A DNA stretch of 60,081 nt. Source: Flavobacteriaceae bacterium (GTDB lineage Bacteria > Bacteroidota > Bacteroidia > Flavobacteriales > Flavobacteriaceae). The first letter of the stretch is position 1. Every line of letters begins with the position of its first letter. The translations under genes were made by a program, and so were the position numbers. The notes below the pieces were generated by a model. The model worked only from the letters and a program-made list of their open reading frames with translations, searched no databases and was not told the DNA's origin. Positions 43,582-53,822 of the stretch are shown one piece after another. Where the stretch lies: the NCBI GenBank assembly GCA_021647405.1, contig JAKIUU010000014.1, positions 1-60,081 of the forward strand. Direction: 5' to 3'.

Positions 43582-44304
43582 ATGAATCAAGAATTATTAA
43601 AAGAAAATATTACTGAAATAGAAGAAAATATTCTGGAAGTTGAAGGACTTCACAAAGGTGAGTATGATGTTCAAGCTGTTCAATACGATAAATTAATAAG
43701 TAATAGTTTATATAATAAATTAATGTGGGGTAATGTACCTAAAGATTACTCTGATTTCTGTAAAAAGGGTCTGAAAAATAATAATAAAGGAACTATAGCT
43801 GATATTGGATGTGGAACATTGAGTTTTACTTATAAGGCATATGCAGAACACTATAAAAAGGATTTATATCTGTGTGACTTATCTTATGAGATGTTAAGTA
43901 TCGGAAAAAACCGTATTGAAAATATATGTGAGGATATGTCAAATATTATATTTCTTCGATCGGATGCACTTGATATGCCATTCAAAGATAATGTTGTTCA
44001 AACCGTATTAAATTTCGGATTGCTTCATCTTTTTGATAATCCTTCATTTTTAGTAAAAGAAATTGTAAGAATATTAAAACCCAAAGGACAATTATTCCTC
44101 ACAAGTCTTTGTACTGACAGAAAATTGAGTGCGAAATATTTAAATTTTCTGCACAAAAAAGGACACGTAGCTAATCCTCTTAATTCAACAGAAATCAGAA
44201 GTATTGTTGAAGAAAACGGAATTAAAATAACTATGTTCAAAGTTAAGGGTGGAATGGTATATATTTCAGGTACAAATAATACCTACACACAACAAAAAAT
44301 ATAG
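43582..44304 (+). CDS. Class I SAM-dependent methyltransferase
   Basis: A 240-residue methyltransferase of the UbiE/Methyltransf_11 type. SAM-binding motif I is ADIGCGT (73-79), then CDLSYEMLSIG with the acidic residue that holds the ribose, SDALDMPF and LNFGLLHLF. The target (small molecule, lipid or protein) cannot be told. I take ATG 43582; the frame runs back to a TTG inside the GTTGTGT core. The last codons lie inside the downstream attC-like site: the cassette-end inverse TACACACAAC (44284-44293) is read as part of the tail TYTQQKI. Confidence 0.85.
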   Translation: MNQELLKENITEIEENILEVEGLHKGEYDVQAVQYDKLISNSLYNKLMWGNVPKDYSDFCKKGLKNNNKGTIADIGCGTLSFTYKAYAEHYKKDLYLCDLSYEMLSIGKNRIENICEDMSNIIFLRSDALDMPFKDNVVQTVLNFGLLHLFDNPSFLVKEIVRILKPKGQLFLTSLCTDRKLSAKYLNFLHKKGHVANPLNSTEIRSIVEENGIKITMFKVKGGMVYISGTNNTYTQQKI

Positions 44305-44417
44305 TGCATGCCGCAATTAGTTGTAAATATGAAAGTTAGTACACTAAATAAAGATTGTCGTAGCACGAAAATTAATCGTTTCAAAATGCGGCACGCACCA
44401 TATTCAAACCGTTGCTT
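44287..44417 (+). repeat. attC-like site 4
   Basis: 131 bp, ACACAAC to GTTGCTT, unlike the common family in sequence but alike in form. GTGCaTGCCGCA pairs with TGCGGCAcGCAC and ATAT with ATAT. The different arm sequence with preserved pairing is good evidence for selection on the fold. Confidence 0.85.
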
Positions 44418-45031
44418 GTAATAGTGGAATTCCACTCAAAACACAAAAAGTTCTTTAAAACAATAACCTTAAAATACCGGAAAGATTTTCGGAATTTCGC
44501 CTGTGAAAAAGGAAAATCAGAGCGGAAATTATTTCTTTTAAAAATCTCAAATATCTGAGAAAATTAAAAGGTTTTTAAAAATGCTCGGAGGATTTTCTAA
44601 GAAGTGAACAATTCTAACAAGCTGAGAAACTTTTTTTCATTTCGCTCCAAAAAAAAGATTGTAACAAGGTTTAAAAATCTAAAGGAAAATGAATCGATTT
44701 AAGTGAAACATTGTTACTAATCGAGAAACTGAAAAAGGGAATTTTACTCCTTTGAAAAATTAGTGAAAACCGAGAAAAATACGGCTTCGGAATTCTTGGA
44801 ATTCTAACTCCACAAGCGAAGATTTTAGGAAAGTAGAAAAATCCCTTTTTGTTTTGTACAATTATTGAATGTTCTGTACAAAATGTGGAAAATTAGAGCT
44901 ACTACAAGCAACAATGTATATAAAAAATTGCTTAAAATCAGTTAATTGAAAAATTTGTATAAATAATTTTATTACATTTAACATCGGAAAAAGAAGCGGT
45001 TAAAAATACGCAACTTTCCATATACAAATCC
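44411..45031 (+). mobile_element. Cassette 5, ORF-less family member
   Basis: 621 bp, related to cassettes 3, 6 and 9 along most of its length (roughly 80-85 percent by eye). It starts GTTGCTTGTA and ends TACAAGCAAC. No coding frame is seen. Confidence 0.75.
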
Positions 45032-45038
45032 GTTGCCA
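44906..45038 (+). repeat. attC-like site 5
   Basis: 133 bp, AAGCAAC to GTTGCCA, common site family. Differs from site 3 by a few bases near the apex (TTTGTATAAA for TTTGTACAAA). Confidence 0.85.
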
Positions 45039-45652
45039 TTCATTGGAAAATTGTGCTCAAATTGAAAAAAGTTCTTTAAAATAAACCGTTAAATTAGGCG
45101 GAAAGATTCTCGAAATTTTGCCTGTATGAAATGAAAATCAAAGTGAAAAAACCTCTAATTTAAACTTGAAAAATCTGAAAAAATTAAAGGTTTAAAACAA
45201 TGTTCTGAGGATTTTCTAAGAAGTGAATAATTGTAACTAGCTGAGAAACTTTTTTTCATTTTGCTCTCATTGAAAAATTGTTACAAGGTTTAATAATTGA
45301 AAAGAAAAAGAATCGTTTTTATTGAAAGATTATAACTAAACGAGACACAGCTCAAAGGAATTTTACTCCTTTGAAAAATCCAGATTAACCGAGAAAAAGT
45401 TAGCTTCGGAATTTTTAGCATTCAAACTCCACAAGCGAAGATTTGTACAAACTGTGAATAATCCCTTTTTGATTTTTACAATTATTGAATATTCTGTACA
45501 AAATGAAGAAAATTAGACCAACGAAATGGCAACACCGTATATAAAAAATTGCTTAAAATCAGTTAATTGAAAATTTTGTACAAATAATTTTATTACATTT
45601 AACATCGGAAAAAGAAGCGGTTAAAAATACGCAACTTTCCATATACAAATCC
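45032..45652 (+). mobile_element. Cassette 6, identical copy of cassette 3
   Basis: 621 bp, no difference from 42936-43556 found on base-by-base comparison. The two copies are separated by the methyltransferase cassette and cassette 5, so the duplication is recent and not a simple tandem repeat. Confidence 0.85.
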
Positions 45653-45659
45653 GTTGTAT
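45527..45659 (+). repeat. attC-like site 6
   Basis: 133 bp, TGGCAAC to GTTGTAT, same sequence as site 3 except for the core end. It opens the large operon cassette. Confidence 0.85.
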
Positions 45660-45894
45660 GCAAGGCGAAGAGACATCGTTCCAAATAACAATCATTAAGG
45701 AAAAATTGAAAAATACGATAAAAAAAATATTAGAACTAACAGAAACTTACTACAATAAAAAAATAGTTTTTGCCAACGCTCTTTTGCCCTACGGGACAAT
45801 ATGGGAAGCCATCGCACATTGCACACATTTGCAAATCGCACCAGCCTCCCTCAAAGCCAAATTTGCAAAAGAGTGCAATTACCTACCCCATTAA
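45658..45894 (+). CDS. Doubtful 78-residue ORF at cassette start
   Basis: Its ATG lies inside the GTTGTATGC core, as short cassette reading frames often do. The product begins charged and helical (IIKEKLKNTIKKILELTETY) and ends with an unusual TIWEAIAHCTHLQIA, then PASLKAKF stretch encoded by the 50-bp direct repeat that also occurs non-coding at 55723. No family is recognised. It stops 9 bases before the helicase ATG, so it might serve as a leader; it may equally be fortuitous. Confidence 0.35.
   Translation: MQGEETSFQITIIKEKLKNTIKKILELTETYYNKKIVFANALLPYGTIWEAIAHCTHLQIAPASLKAKFAKECNYLPH
45824..45873 (+). repeat. Operon-flanking 50-bp repeat, left copy
   Basis: Matches 55723-55772 over the same 50-bp length. 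The first 23 bases (CACATTTGCAAATCGCAC, then CAGCC) agree at 21 positions and the last 11 (TTGCAAAAGAG) are identical, while the middle differs. Confidence 0.65.
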
Positions 45895-45903
45895 AAGAAG
45901 AAT

Positions 45904-48900
45904 ATGAATCAGAAGGATGTTTGGGGAAAATACATATTAGCTCAAGAAAAGGTTTTAGAAAACAAGTCTAAGCCAATTGGAATTAATACAGCTATTCCTT
46001 TGAAACTGGAAGGAAACAAAATCCTTGTTTCGGTTGACCAAGAAATTTATAAAAAAATATTTAAGGCAGATATTGAAAGAGTTTTTAAGCTTGAAAACTT
46101 TGATTTCTCTCAAAGTCATATTCTTCAAGACCTCACAATAACAGAAAACATTTCATTAAAATCCTTATCCGAATTAAAAGAAGACGCTCAAAACAATTAT
46201 ATAGAATTTAATGAACATCCAGTAATAGAGGGAGAAATATCAGCAATTAATAGTGATAGACAACAACTTGAAAAAATAATTGGTGTTTTGCCAACAAATT
46301 TCGCATTCAAAAGAGATGGATTACTGTTTCTGACAATTGAAGAAAGGCTTGCCTGTGAGAAAGTTGATAACATTATTTTTGATAAACAAGCTGGTGCGGT
46401 ATTTCTTATCAAACCATCAATGAGTTATTTGATTTCTACATTTTATAAAAAAATAAGCATCAAACAAGCTGATAATAATACAATAGATGTCGAAGGAAAA
46501 TTACACACTCCCATTGAAAATTTATTCAATAACTTATTCGATTTAAAACTATCAGGGCATAAATTATTTTTTGAATTACCTAATTATAAAAATTTAGAAA
46601 AAAGAGTAAAAGAATTAGAAAAAAAAGGCATTGAGTTTCCTATACCAAAAAACAATATATTTTCTTTTTCATATTACGAAAATCAAAGTCAAACAGATAA
46701 TAATTCCGAATTTCGTTATATATCAACTAAGGAAAAAGACCCTGACGTTGGAATTAAAATATATCGACTAAAAAAAGCTTTACAAAAGTACTTTAAAGAT
46801 CCTGAAATAAACTTCTCTTTCACAACACAATATTATTACAATAAGCGAAAAATAGATAATGGGCTAGAAGCTTTATCAAAGAATGATGATGATTTTTGGG
46901 ACAAACTATATGCAGAAATACACGGTGATAATTATCAAGTTAGTCAATCTAAAAGAACTTTATCTTTTGACTTTAATAATCAAGAAGAATTAACTAAAAA
47001 ATTAGAAAGCCTTAAATCACATTCCTATATTAACATTTATGATAGAGAAGAAAAGCATAGATATAAATACAAAATTAAATTTAACACAGGACTTCACGAA
47101 TTGCAGTCAAAACTGAGAAAGGAGTTGCCAAACCTATCCACAAGGCTAGTTGCAAATGGTGAAAGGTTATTATTTCAACAATTTTACAAAACAGGGAATA
47201 AAGGTTTCATAAGAGATAATTTAAATGATAAGCTAAATGAATTCATTGATAAATCAGAATTCATTTTTTCATTAAGCGATACATTTCAAGAGAAATATAT
47301 ATGTGAAGAGAATTTCGATTTAAAAGTTGAACAAGAAGATGAAAAGCTGTCAAAATTAAGGCGAGAAGAATTCTATTTTGGCAACATAGATGAAAAATAT
47401 TATCTAGGAAAACTTCAAAAAGTATACTATCCGAACTTAGAATTTTTTGTAGATGATGAAAAGCTTGATGAAGTAAGAGATAATATTAATTCATATGAGG
47501 TTAAAGCAATATTCCCTAACCTAAAAGGAGAAAAGGATAAAATTATTAGGCTATCCGATACTATTCAAAAACTTGAATCTAAGGACAAATTACCTAACGA
47601 TAATGCCAAGCAATTTTTGTTTGACTCTTCAAAAGCAAAAGCCATTGAGGATATTGAATACCTTTTAAATCCAACTAGCCAAGAATGGCAGGATTTTGAG
47701 AGAAATGTGTTTTCAAGTCAATTAAATGAATCTCAAAAGCAAGCTGTTTATAAATCTCTTCACGCTGAAGAATTGGCATTAATTCAAGGACCTCCAGGCA
47801 CGGGTAAATCTACAGCAATTGCAGAAATTATTTGGCAGCATGCACGAAGAAATCAAAAAGAAAGAATTCTTCTAACTTCTGAAACAAACCTAGCTGTTGA
47901 TAATGCGATTGACAGACTAAAGAATGACAAACACAATGTTGTAAAGCCAATTAGGTTTGGTAATAGCGAAAAATTAGAATCGGAAGGACGGTTCTATTCT
48001 ATACCTATAATAGAGAACTGGAAAAATATGTCCGAAACAGAAGAGCCCAATACTGTTTCACATTGGATTAATAATATTTCTAATCGAGTAAAAAAACAGA
48101 ATAATGAAATTATTGATATTTCACTGTCTCTATGGCAAAACCATTTAAAAACCCCAACAAAAGAAACGAGAGAGCTCTTTACAAAAAAGTATATCGAGTA
48201 TGCTAATTTAATTGGAGCAACTGGAAGTTCTATGGGAAAACTAAATTCAGAAGGAAAATACACTTCTTTTTTTCATTCATATTTAAATGTATTTGAACAC
48301 AATGCTTACACCCCAAATAGAAATTGGGAGGTGTGTAATAAAACCAATATCGTTTTTGATACCATAATAATGGATGAAGCAAGTAAGGCTACTCCACCAG
48401 AATTAGCATTACCAATATTATATGGAAAAAAAGCAATTATTGTTGGTGACCACAGACAATTACCTCCAATGGTTGATGGTGATGAAATAAAAGACACATT
48501 GATTGCAATAGGAGAAAAAGACTTAGCAAAAACTTTGTCAAGAAGTGAATTTGATAAATCACAATTTCAGAACCTATTTGAAAACATTGACTCAAGTATT
48601 AAAGGAACCTTTGATACACAATATAGAATGCATCCTGCAATTAATGATGTAATCAGACAGTTTTATATTGAGGATGGAGGTTTAGAATGTGGATTACCAC
48701 TTGATGAAACAGAGCATCATTCTTTTGATAATCCTATGTCAAGGTATCACGGATTAACTTTTGATAATGTTTTATCCCCTGAAACTCATGTGTTATGGGT
48801 AAATGTTGATACACCTGAAATTAAAGAAGGAACTTCAAGGGTTAATTATGGTGAAATTGAAGCAATCAATAATATTCTAAAAACCATTAAAAGATGCGAT

Positions 48901-49380
48901 GGAATAACTGAATTTAATAATTGGTTAACCCCACAAACGGATGAAGAAAAACAAATTGGAATAATCAGTTTTTATGGTAAACAAGTTAATTACATTAATC
49001 GAATGCTTAAAGAAAACCATTCCGATATTCCAACTAGATTAAGTACGGTTGACCGGTTTCAAGGCATGGAACGTAATATATTAATTGTCTCGATGGTCCG
49101 TAGCAATAAAATAGCCACTTCACAAGAACAGCAACCAGATGTAGAATTGTATGGGGAATTAGGTTATCCTAAACAATCCAGTTTAGGCTTTGCAGAATTA
49201 CCCAATCGTTTAAATGTTGCTTTATCTAGAGCTAGAAGATTGCTCGTTATTGTTGGAAATAAAGAACATTTCTGTACCAAGGAAATTTACAAAAATGTAT
49301 TCGATACTATTTCATCATCAAAAAGAGGGAAAGTTATAGAGGCAATAGAATTATCTAAACTGTTAAGCGAAAATGAATAG
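45904..49380 (+). CDS. SF1 (UPF1/DNA2-like) helicase of defence-type operon
   Basis: A 1158-residue protein. The first 600 residues are unrecognised and rich in charged helices. The C-terminal half is a complete superfamily 1B helicase: Walker A GPPGTGKS (629-636), Walker B DEAS (824-827), GDHRQLPPMV (motif III), QYRMHPAINDVI (IV), STVDRFQGMERNILIVSMVR (V) and NRLNVALSRARR (VI, 1101-1112). It should move on single-stranded DNA or RNA in the 5'-3' direction, by family. Its stop overlaps the next gene by 8 bases, so the two proteins are probably made in a fixed ratio and may act together. Confidence 0.9.
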   Translation: MNQKDVWGKYILAQEKVLENKSKPIGINTAIPLKLEGNKILVSVDQEIYKKIFKADIERVFKLENFDFSQSHILQDLTITENISLKSLSELKEDAQNNYIEFNEHPVIEGEISAINSDRQQLEKIIGVLPTNFAFKRDGLLFLTIEERLACEKVDNIIFDKQAGAVFLIKPSMSYLISTFYKKISIKQADNNTIDVEGKLHTPIENLFNNLFDLKLSGHKLFFELPNYKNLEKRVKELEKKGIEFPIPKNNIFSFSYYENQSQTDNNSEFRYISTKEKDPDVGIKIYRLKKALQKYFKDPEINFSFTTQYYYNKRKIDNGLEALSKNDDDFWDKLYAEIHGDNYQVSQSKRTLSFDFNNQEELTKKLESLKSHSYINIYDREEKHRYKYKIKFNTGLHELQSKLRKELPNLSTRLVANGERLLFQQFYKTGNKGFIRDNLNDKLNEFIDKSEFIFSLSDTFQEKYICEENFDLKVEQEDEKLSKLRREEFYFGNIDEKYYLGKLQKVYYPNLEFFVDDEKLDEVRDNINSYEVKAIFPNLKGEKDKIIRLSDTIQKLESKDKLPNDNAKQFLFDSSKAKAIEDIEYLLNPTSQEWQDFERNVFSSQLNESQKQAVYKSLHAEELALIQGPPGTGKSTAIAEIIWQHARRNQKERILLTSETNLAVDNAIDRLKNDKHNVVKPIRFGNSEKLESEGRFYSIPIIENWKNMSETEEPNTVSHWINNISNRVKKQNNEIIDISLSLWQNHLKTPTKETRELFTKKYIEYANLIGATGSSMGKLNSEGKYTSFFHSYLNVFEHNAYTPNRNWEVCNKTNIVFDTIIMDEASKATPPELALPILYGKKAIIVGDHRQLPPMVDGDEIKDTLIAIGEKDLAKTLSRSEFDKSQFQNLFENIDSSIKGTFDTQYRMHPAINDVIRQFYIEDGGLECGLPLDETEHHSFDNPMSRYHGLTFDNVLSPETHVLWVNVDTPEIKEGTSRVNYGEIEAINNILKTIKRCDGITEFNNWLTPQTDEEKQIGIISFYGKQVNYINRMLKENHSDIPTRLSTVDRFQGMERNILIVSMVRSNKIATSQEQQPDVELYGELGYPKQSSLGFAELPNRLNVALSRARRLLVIVGNKEHFCTKEIYKNVFDTISSSKRGKVIEAIELSKLLSENE

Positions 49381-52300
49381 TACAGAAACGATATATTCTT
49401 CTTTTTCATTTGACTGGATTGTTAAATCAATTCCTTATTCAATAAGTTACAAAAAAGCTTTTGAGATAAGTGAAATTGATGAAATATTTTGCTCAATAAT
49501 TGATGCTAAAGGCGGTAGTGTTGACAAAATAGAGTTCGGAAAGTTATTGGGCTTTAACTTGGCTGATGTCTCAGATGAAGGGAAGTACAAGGATATTGCG
49601 GAAGAATCTGTTTTTAATGATTATTTACAACAAGTTTTTGAATATAATTTAATAAAAGAAGATGAGGGGTTTCTGAAAATCACCGATTTAGGAAAAGACT
49701 CCTTATCCTCAAAATTAAAGTATAAATTATTTTATTCCAATGTAACATTATTTGAAAATGTTACTGCCAAAGGAGAATTACACACCTTTTCATTCAAAGA
49801 AGTATTTGATTTAAAAAGTCAAATCAACCTTGACCATTCAAGCAATAGTAAAAACATAATCGAAGATGCTAACCTTAAAAAGAGGCTTCAATACCAATTG
49901 TTTGAAGATGATATTTTCAAAGGAGAAGTACTTGAAATATACGAATCTTCATCAACAGTAAATTATCCTAATTTCAAATTAACATGTCAGCTGACAGCTC
50001 ATAATAATGAGTTAGATATTAGGTTGTTCTTAAATGGAACAGAAAAAACTGATCTTAATTATTTAGTTACAGAGATTCAAAATACCTCTCTTAAAGAAGA
50101 ACTAAACCACAAAGGTAAATTCTATCATATTTTAAATTCTGACATTCTTATTGAGGCAAATATTATCGCTGAATTTAACGATTTGTGGAATTGGGAAGAA
50201 CTGGCAGAAAATAAAAATATTGATTGGAGTCAAACAGATATTTTCAACCTATTTAAAACCAATGGAGATGGTAGCATTTGGAAAAGTGTTTCTGAAAATG
50301 CCCCAACTGATAATATTAAGATTGTTATTGATACCTATGTTGATTATTGGGATTGGCGGACATTAACTCAAAGATTTGAAAATAATTTTATTATTAAATC
50401 GATTGATAAATTCACTTGGGATTTTGAAGAACTATCAACAAAAGAAATAGACTTTGTAATTCAATTATTGGCAAATGAACAATTTAAAAATGAAAATTGG
50501 GATTGGGAATATTTAAGTCAGGTCCTACCTGATAAATTCATCATTGAAAATATCAACACATTCCCTTGGGATTTCTATTTACTTACCACTACAAAATTTG
50601 AGGTATTCAAAACTGTATTTAATGCAGGTATTGAAAGGCAATTAAAAAACTCTTGGGATTGGAAATACATTTCGCAAGAAATTAACATAAACTATCTATA
50701 TCAAAATATATCGAAATTTTCAGAACGAGTAATTTGGGACATTGTGTTGAACCGTTTCTTTAATGACGAGAACATTTTAAATAAATGTATTTCCGATAAA
50801 AAATTTAAACAAACATTAAAATCAGCATTGCCTGAGAACTTCAATATATCACATCAAAAATACTTGTGGTCAATTGAAGTTATTTCGTTTTTTGACAATC
50901 TTAACTTAATAAACTGGGAAACTACTTCTTATTCAAAAGGATTTGATACAAACACCTCAGTTCATTGGAATACAGATGTTTTTAATAGTTTCTCTAGTAA
51001 AATAACTTCCGAAAAAGGGATTGCAATTATCAGTTCATTGATAACTGATAAATCTTTATTATTTAACGACTTTAATTGGGACTGGATAGCTATTTCTAAA
51101 AACAAGACAATTGTTTCCGAAACGAATTTTCTTTCTAAAGTTATTACACAACCCTCATCATTAATTGACAAATTAGTTTGGAGTGAAATTTACCCTTTAC
51201 ATGAAATATCTTTTTGGAATGAAAACCTATTTGCCTTTGAGAAAAATACTAATAGTAATATCAATCAATTATTTTGGAATCAAATATCAAAAGATGAAGA
51301 CCTTAGATTTATACTATCAAACTATAAGTTCCCTTGGTATTGGACATATATAACCGAAAATTGTACAGTTGATGAAATAATTAAAAGTAGGGAGAAAGAA
51401 AACTTAATATCAAAATGGGATTGGGAAATTGCGACAAGGAAATTTGATAAAGAAACTATTCTTGATTATTTAGAAGAATTCACTCAATTTTGGGATTGGG
51501 AGTTTATTATCAAAGAGGTTTTTTCAATAGAATTTGATTTGAGCCTAGAAAATGGAAGCTTAACAAGAGTTGTTGCTTGTATTTCAACTTTAGAACCACC
51601 AGAAAAGAAAGTAGATCTTTGGAAATTGCTAACATCTTTGTTTTCAATTGAAACTCTTAACAATTACATTGACATAACTTCAAACGTAGATATGTATGAA
51701 TGGGATTGGGATACAATCTCAGGGCAAAAGCACCTACCTACCGATTTACTTTCCTTAAATAAACTTCAAAATAAACTCAATTGGTCAATTCTTTCTGAGA
51801 ATGAGTCAATACAAAAAAAATTCAGTTATAATAATTGGGGTAAAGATAGAAAAGGATGCTATGATAATATTGTAAAGTATCTTAAACAATTTAAGGAAAA
51901 TTGGGATTGGAAGATATTGTCTATCAACAAGGATTTGAATTGGGACAGGCGTTTGTTAAATGTATTTAAAAAACAAGATTGGGATTGGGATTACTTAAGT
52001 GAATTTGGAAAGTTTCTAACTAAAAGCAAAAGAGATAAAAATGACTATTTAATAAAGGTACTTTCCCAATTCCCTAAAATTGACTTTAGTTTAGTATCAA
52101 AGAGGCAAGATATTACAATATCGAGTGAAGTTATTTTGTCAAAACAAAAAGAAAATTGGGATTGGTTTATTTTATCTTCAAATCAAAAAGCAAAAATAAC
52201 AAGTGAATTATTAATAGAATTAGGTGCTAAAAATTGGGACTGGGAATCTATATCCAAGAGACATGATATTGATATAAATAATGAAAATATACTTAAATTA

Positions 52301-53818
52301 ATAGATAAAGACTGGAATTGGAATCACCTTTCATCTCATCCCAATTTAATCTTTGATTCGGATTTCATTTCTAAGATAGAATCAAAACCTTGGGATTGGC
52401 ACATAATATCTCGGCACAATTCTTTTTCTCCATCTATTGAAATATTAAACAAAACTAAAGCTTATGATCTGGATTGGACTCATATTTCAAAAAGGACTGA
52501 CTTAACCCTATCAAAAGAATTTTTAGCAAAATTTGAGAATAACTTAAACTGGCATGAGATTACAAGGCAATCGAGCATTGATTATAAAGATACTGATTTA
52601 ATTGTACGCTTTATTGATAAATGGGATTGGTCTTTTTTATGTCAAGAGGCTGAATTAACTCTTAATAAAGAAACGTTAACGCTTTTCAAAAACCATTTGG
52701 ACTGGGATATAATATCTTCAAATACAAATATCAATTTTACCGTAGAGTTAATTCAAGAGAATAAATCATTTTGGAATTGGAATAAGTTAAAACAAAATAA
52801 TAGAATACTTGAGTCACTTGGTAACTATGTTCAAGAAACAATTAACCAATTACCTATTCTAAATTTTTTAGATAAAATTGAAAGCCAACATTCACTTTGG
52901 GGAGGAAGCATTTATCATTTTTCACATATTGACAATGCTATAGAAATAATCATGAATCGAAAAATTCAGAGTCGTAATAATGCAAATATCCTTGGAGATG
53001 CGGCTGGTAATGTTGTGCATCGAAGAAATGATGCTCATGATTATGCTAGGTTCTACTTTCGACCACACACACCTACTCAATTTTATAATGAATTTTTAGG
53101 GAAGAACATTTCAGATGGCTATGATGGGAAAAATGGTTGGGTATCTTGGTATGAAAGAGCAAGAGGTTTAGGGTTTCCTAAATGTCCTATTCCTATTTTC
53201 TTTCGTTTCTCAATTAAAGAAGTTTTATTTAAGTCCCATAATACGTGTTGTATTAGTGATGGAAATATGCAAACTGGCTCTACCTCTTTTGGTTCACTAG
53301 ATTCTATGATTGACAAATTTGGCTTTAATGATTTGTTTTATACACCTGAACAATATGCTACTAAAGAGGATTACAATAGATATAGAGATTATTCACAACA
53401 GGAATTTCTAGTACAAAATGAATTGGAATTCGATGATTTCAATGACTTTGAAATTGTTTGCCAGTCAGAAGAAGATAGAGAATTACTAATCTCTTTAATT
53501 GGAATTGAAAATAAAGATGTTTTTTCAAAAATCACAACCGATAGCAGTTTCTACAATAATGAAAATCCAAGGGTTAGGGTTGAATTTAACGATAGAGAAT
53601 TACATATTAAATCAGAGTTCAATGGTGATGGATATTTAAGTCTTTATCCAAACCATCAAATTAATTCAACCGATATTGAAAGTGGTGATGTAGAAAAAAT
53701 AAAAAGTAATAAACTGATTTTTAAATCTCATTTATCATTGAACAATTACCAAGGAGGTTTTAAATTAACATTTATGGATGAATCAAAAAGAGAATGGTTT
53801 ATCCATCAAACAATTTAA
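49373..53818 (+). CDS. Giant W-D/N-W repeat protein with C-terminal DarT-like ADP-ribosyltransferase
   Basis: 1481 residues. Residues about 25-115 look like a winged helix (IFCSIIDAKGGSVDKIEFGK, then LIKEDEGFLKITDLGKDSL). From about 270 to 1140 there are some 25 copies of a 30-40 residue repeat centred on (N/x)WDWxxLS or its variants (NWDWEYLS, SWDWKYIS, DWDWDYLS, PWDWHIIS, LDWTHIS). Residues about 1175-1390 match DarT, the toxin that ADP-ribosylates thymidine in single-stranded DNA with NAD+: YHFSHIDN (H1182, H1185), a long R-R-N then AHDYARFYFR (H1222), and QEFLV with the likely catalytic E1344. A last 90-residue beta-rich tail follows. Stand-alone DarT is about 210 residues; this fusion is unusual. 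The repeat may form a solenoid that senses a phage trigger or docks the helicase (inference). Confidence 0.85.
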   Translation: MNSTETIYSSFSFDWIVKSIPYSISYKKAFEISEIDEIFCSIIDAKGGSVDKIEFGKLLGFNLADVSDEGKYKDIAEESVFNDYLQQVFEYNLIKEDEGFLKITDLGKDSLSSKLKYKLFYSNVTLFENVTAKGELHTFSFKEVFDLKSQINLDHSSNSKNIIEDANLKKRLQYQLFEDDIFKGEVLEIYESSSTVNYPNFKLTCQLTAHNNELDIRLFLNGTEKTDLNYLVTEIQNTSLKEELNHKGKFYHILNSDILIEANIIAEFNDLWNWEELAENKNIDWSQTDIFNLFKTNGDGSIWKSVSENAPTDNIKIVIDTYVDYWDWRTLTQRFENNFIIKSIDKFTWDFEELSTKEIDFVIQLLANEQFKNENWDWEYLSQVLPDKFIIENINTFPWDFYLLTTTKFEVFKTVFNAGIERQLKNSWDWKYISQEININYLYQNISKFSERVIWDIVLNRFFNDENILNKCISDKKFKQTLKSALPENFNISHQKYLWSIEVISFFDNLNLINWETTSYSKGFDTNTSVHWNTDVFNSFSSKITSEKGIAIISSLITDKSLLFNDFNWDWIAISKNKTIVSETNFLSKVITQPSSLIDKLVWSEIYPLHEISFWNENLFAFEKNTNSNINQLFWNQISKDEDLRFILSNYKFPWYWTYITENCTVDEIIKSREKENLISKWDWEIATRKFDKETILDYLEEFTQFWDWEFIIKEVFSIEFDLSLENGSLTRVVACISTLEPPEKKVDLWKLLTSLFSIETLNNYIDITSNVDMYEWDWDTISGQKHLPTDLLSLNKLQNKLNWSILSENESIQKKFSYNNWGKDRKGCYDNIVKYLKQFKENWDWKILSINKDLNWDRRLLNVFKKQDWDWDYLSEFGKFLTKSKRDKNDYLIKVLSQFPKIDFSLVSKRQDITISSEVILSKQKENWDWFILSSNQKAKITSELLIELGAKNWDWESISKRHDIDINNENILKLIDKDWNWNHLSSHPNLIFDSDFISKIESKPWDWHIISRHNSFSPSIEILNKTKAYDLDWTHISKRTDLTLSKEFLAKFENNLNWHEITRQSSIDYKDTDLIVRFIDKWDWSFLCQEAELTLNKETLTLFKNHLDWDIISSNTNINFTVELIQENKSFWNWNKLKQNNRILESLGNYVQETINQLPILNFLDKIESQHSLWGGSIYHFSHIDNAIEIIMNRKIQSRNNANILGDAAGNVVHRRNDAHDYARFYFRPHTPTQFYNEFLGKNISDGYDGKNGWVSWYERARGLGFPKCPIPIFFRFSIKEVLFKSHNTCCISDGNMQTGSTSFGSLDSMIDKFGFNDLFYTPEQYATKEDYNRYRDYSQQEFLVQNELEFDDFNDFEIVCQSEEDRELLISLIGIENKDVFSKITTDSSFYNNENPRVRVEFNDRELHIKSEFNGDGYLSLYPNHQINSTDIESGDVEKIKSNKLIFKSHLSLNNYQGGFKLTFMDESKREWFIHQTI

Positions 53819-53822
53819 TAAT

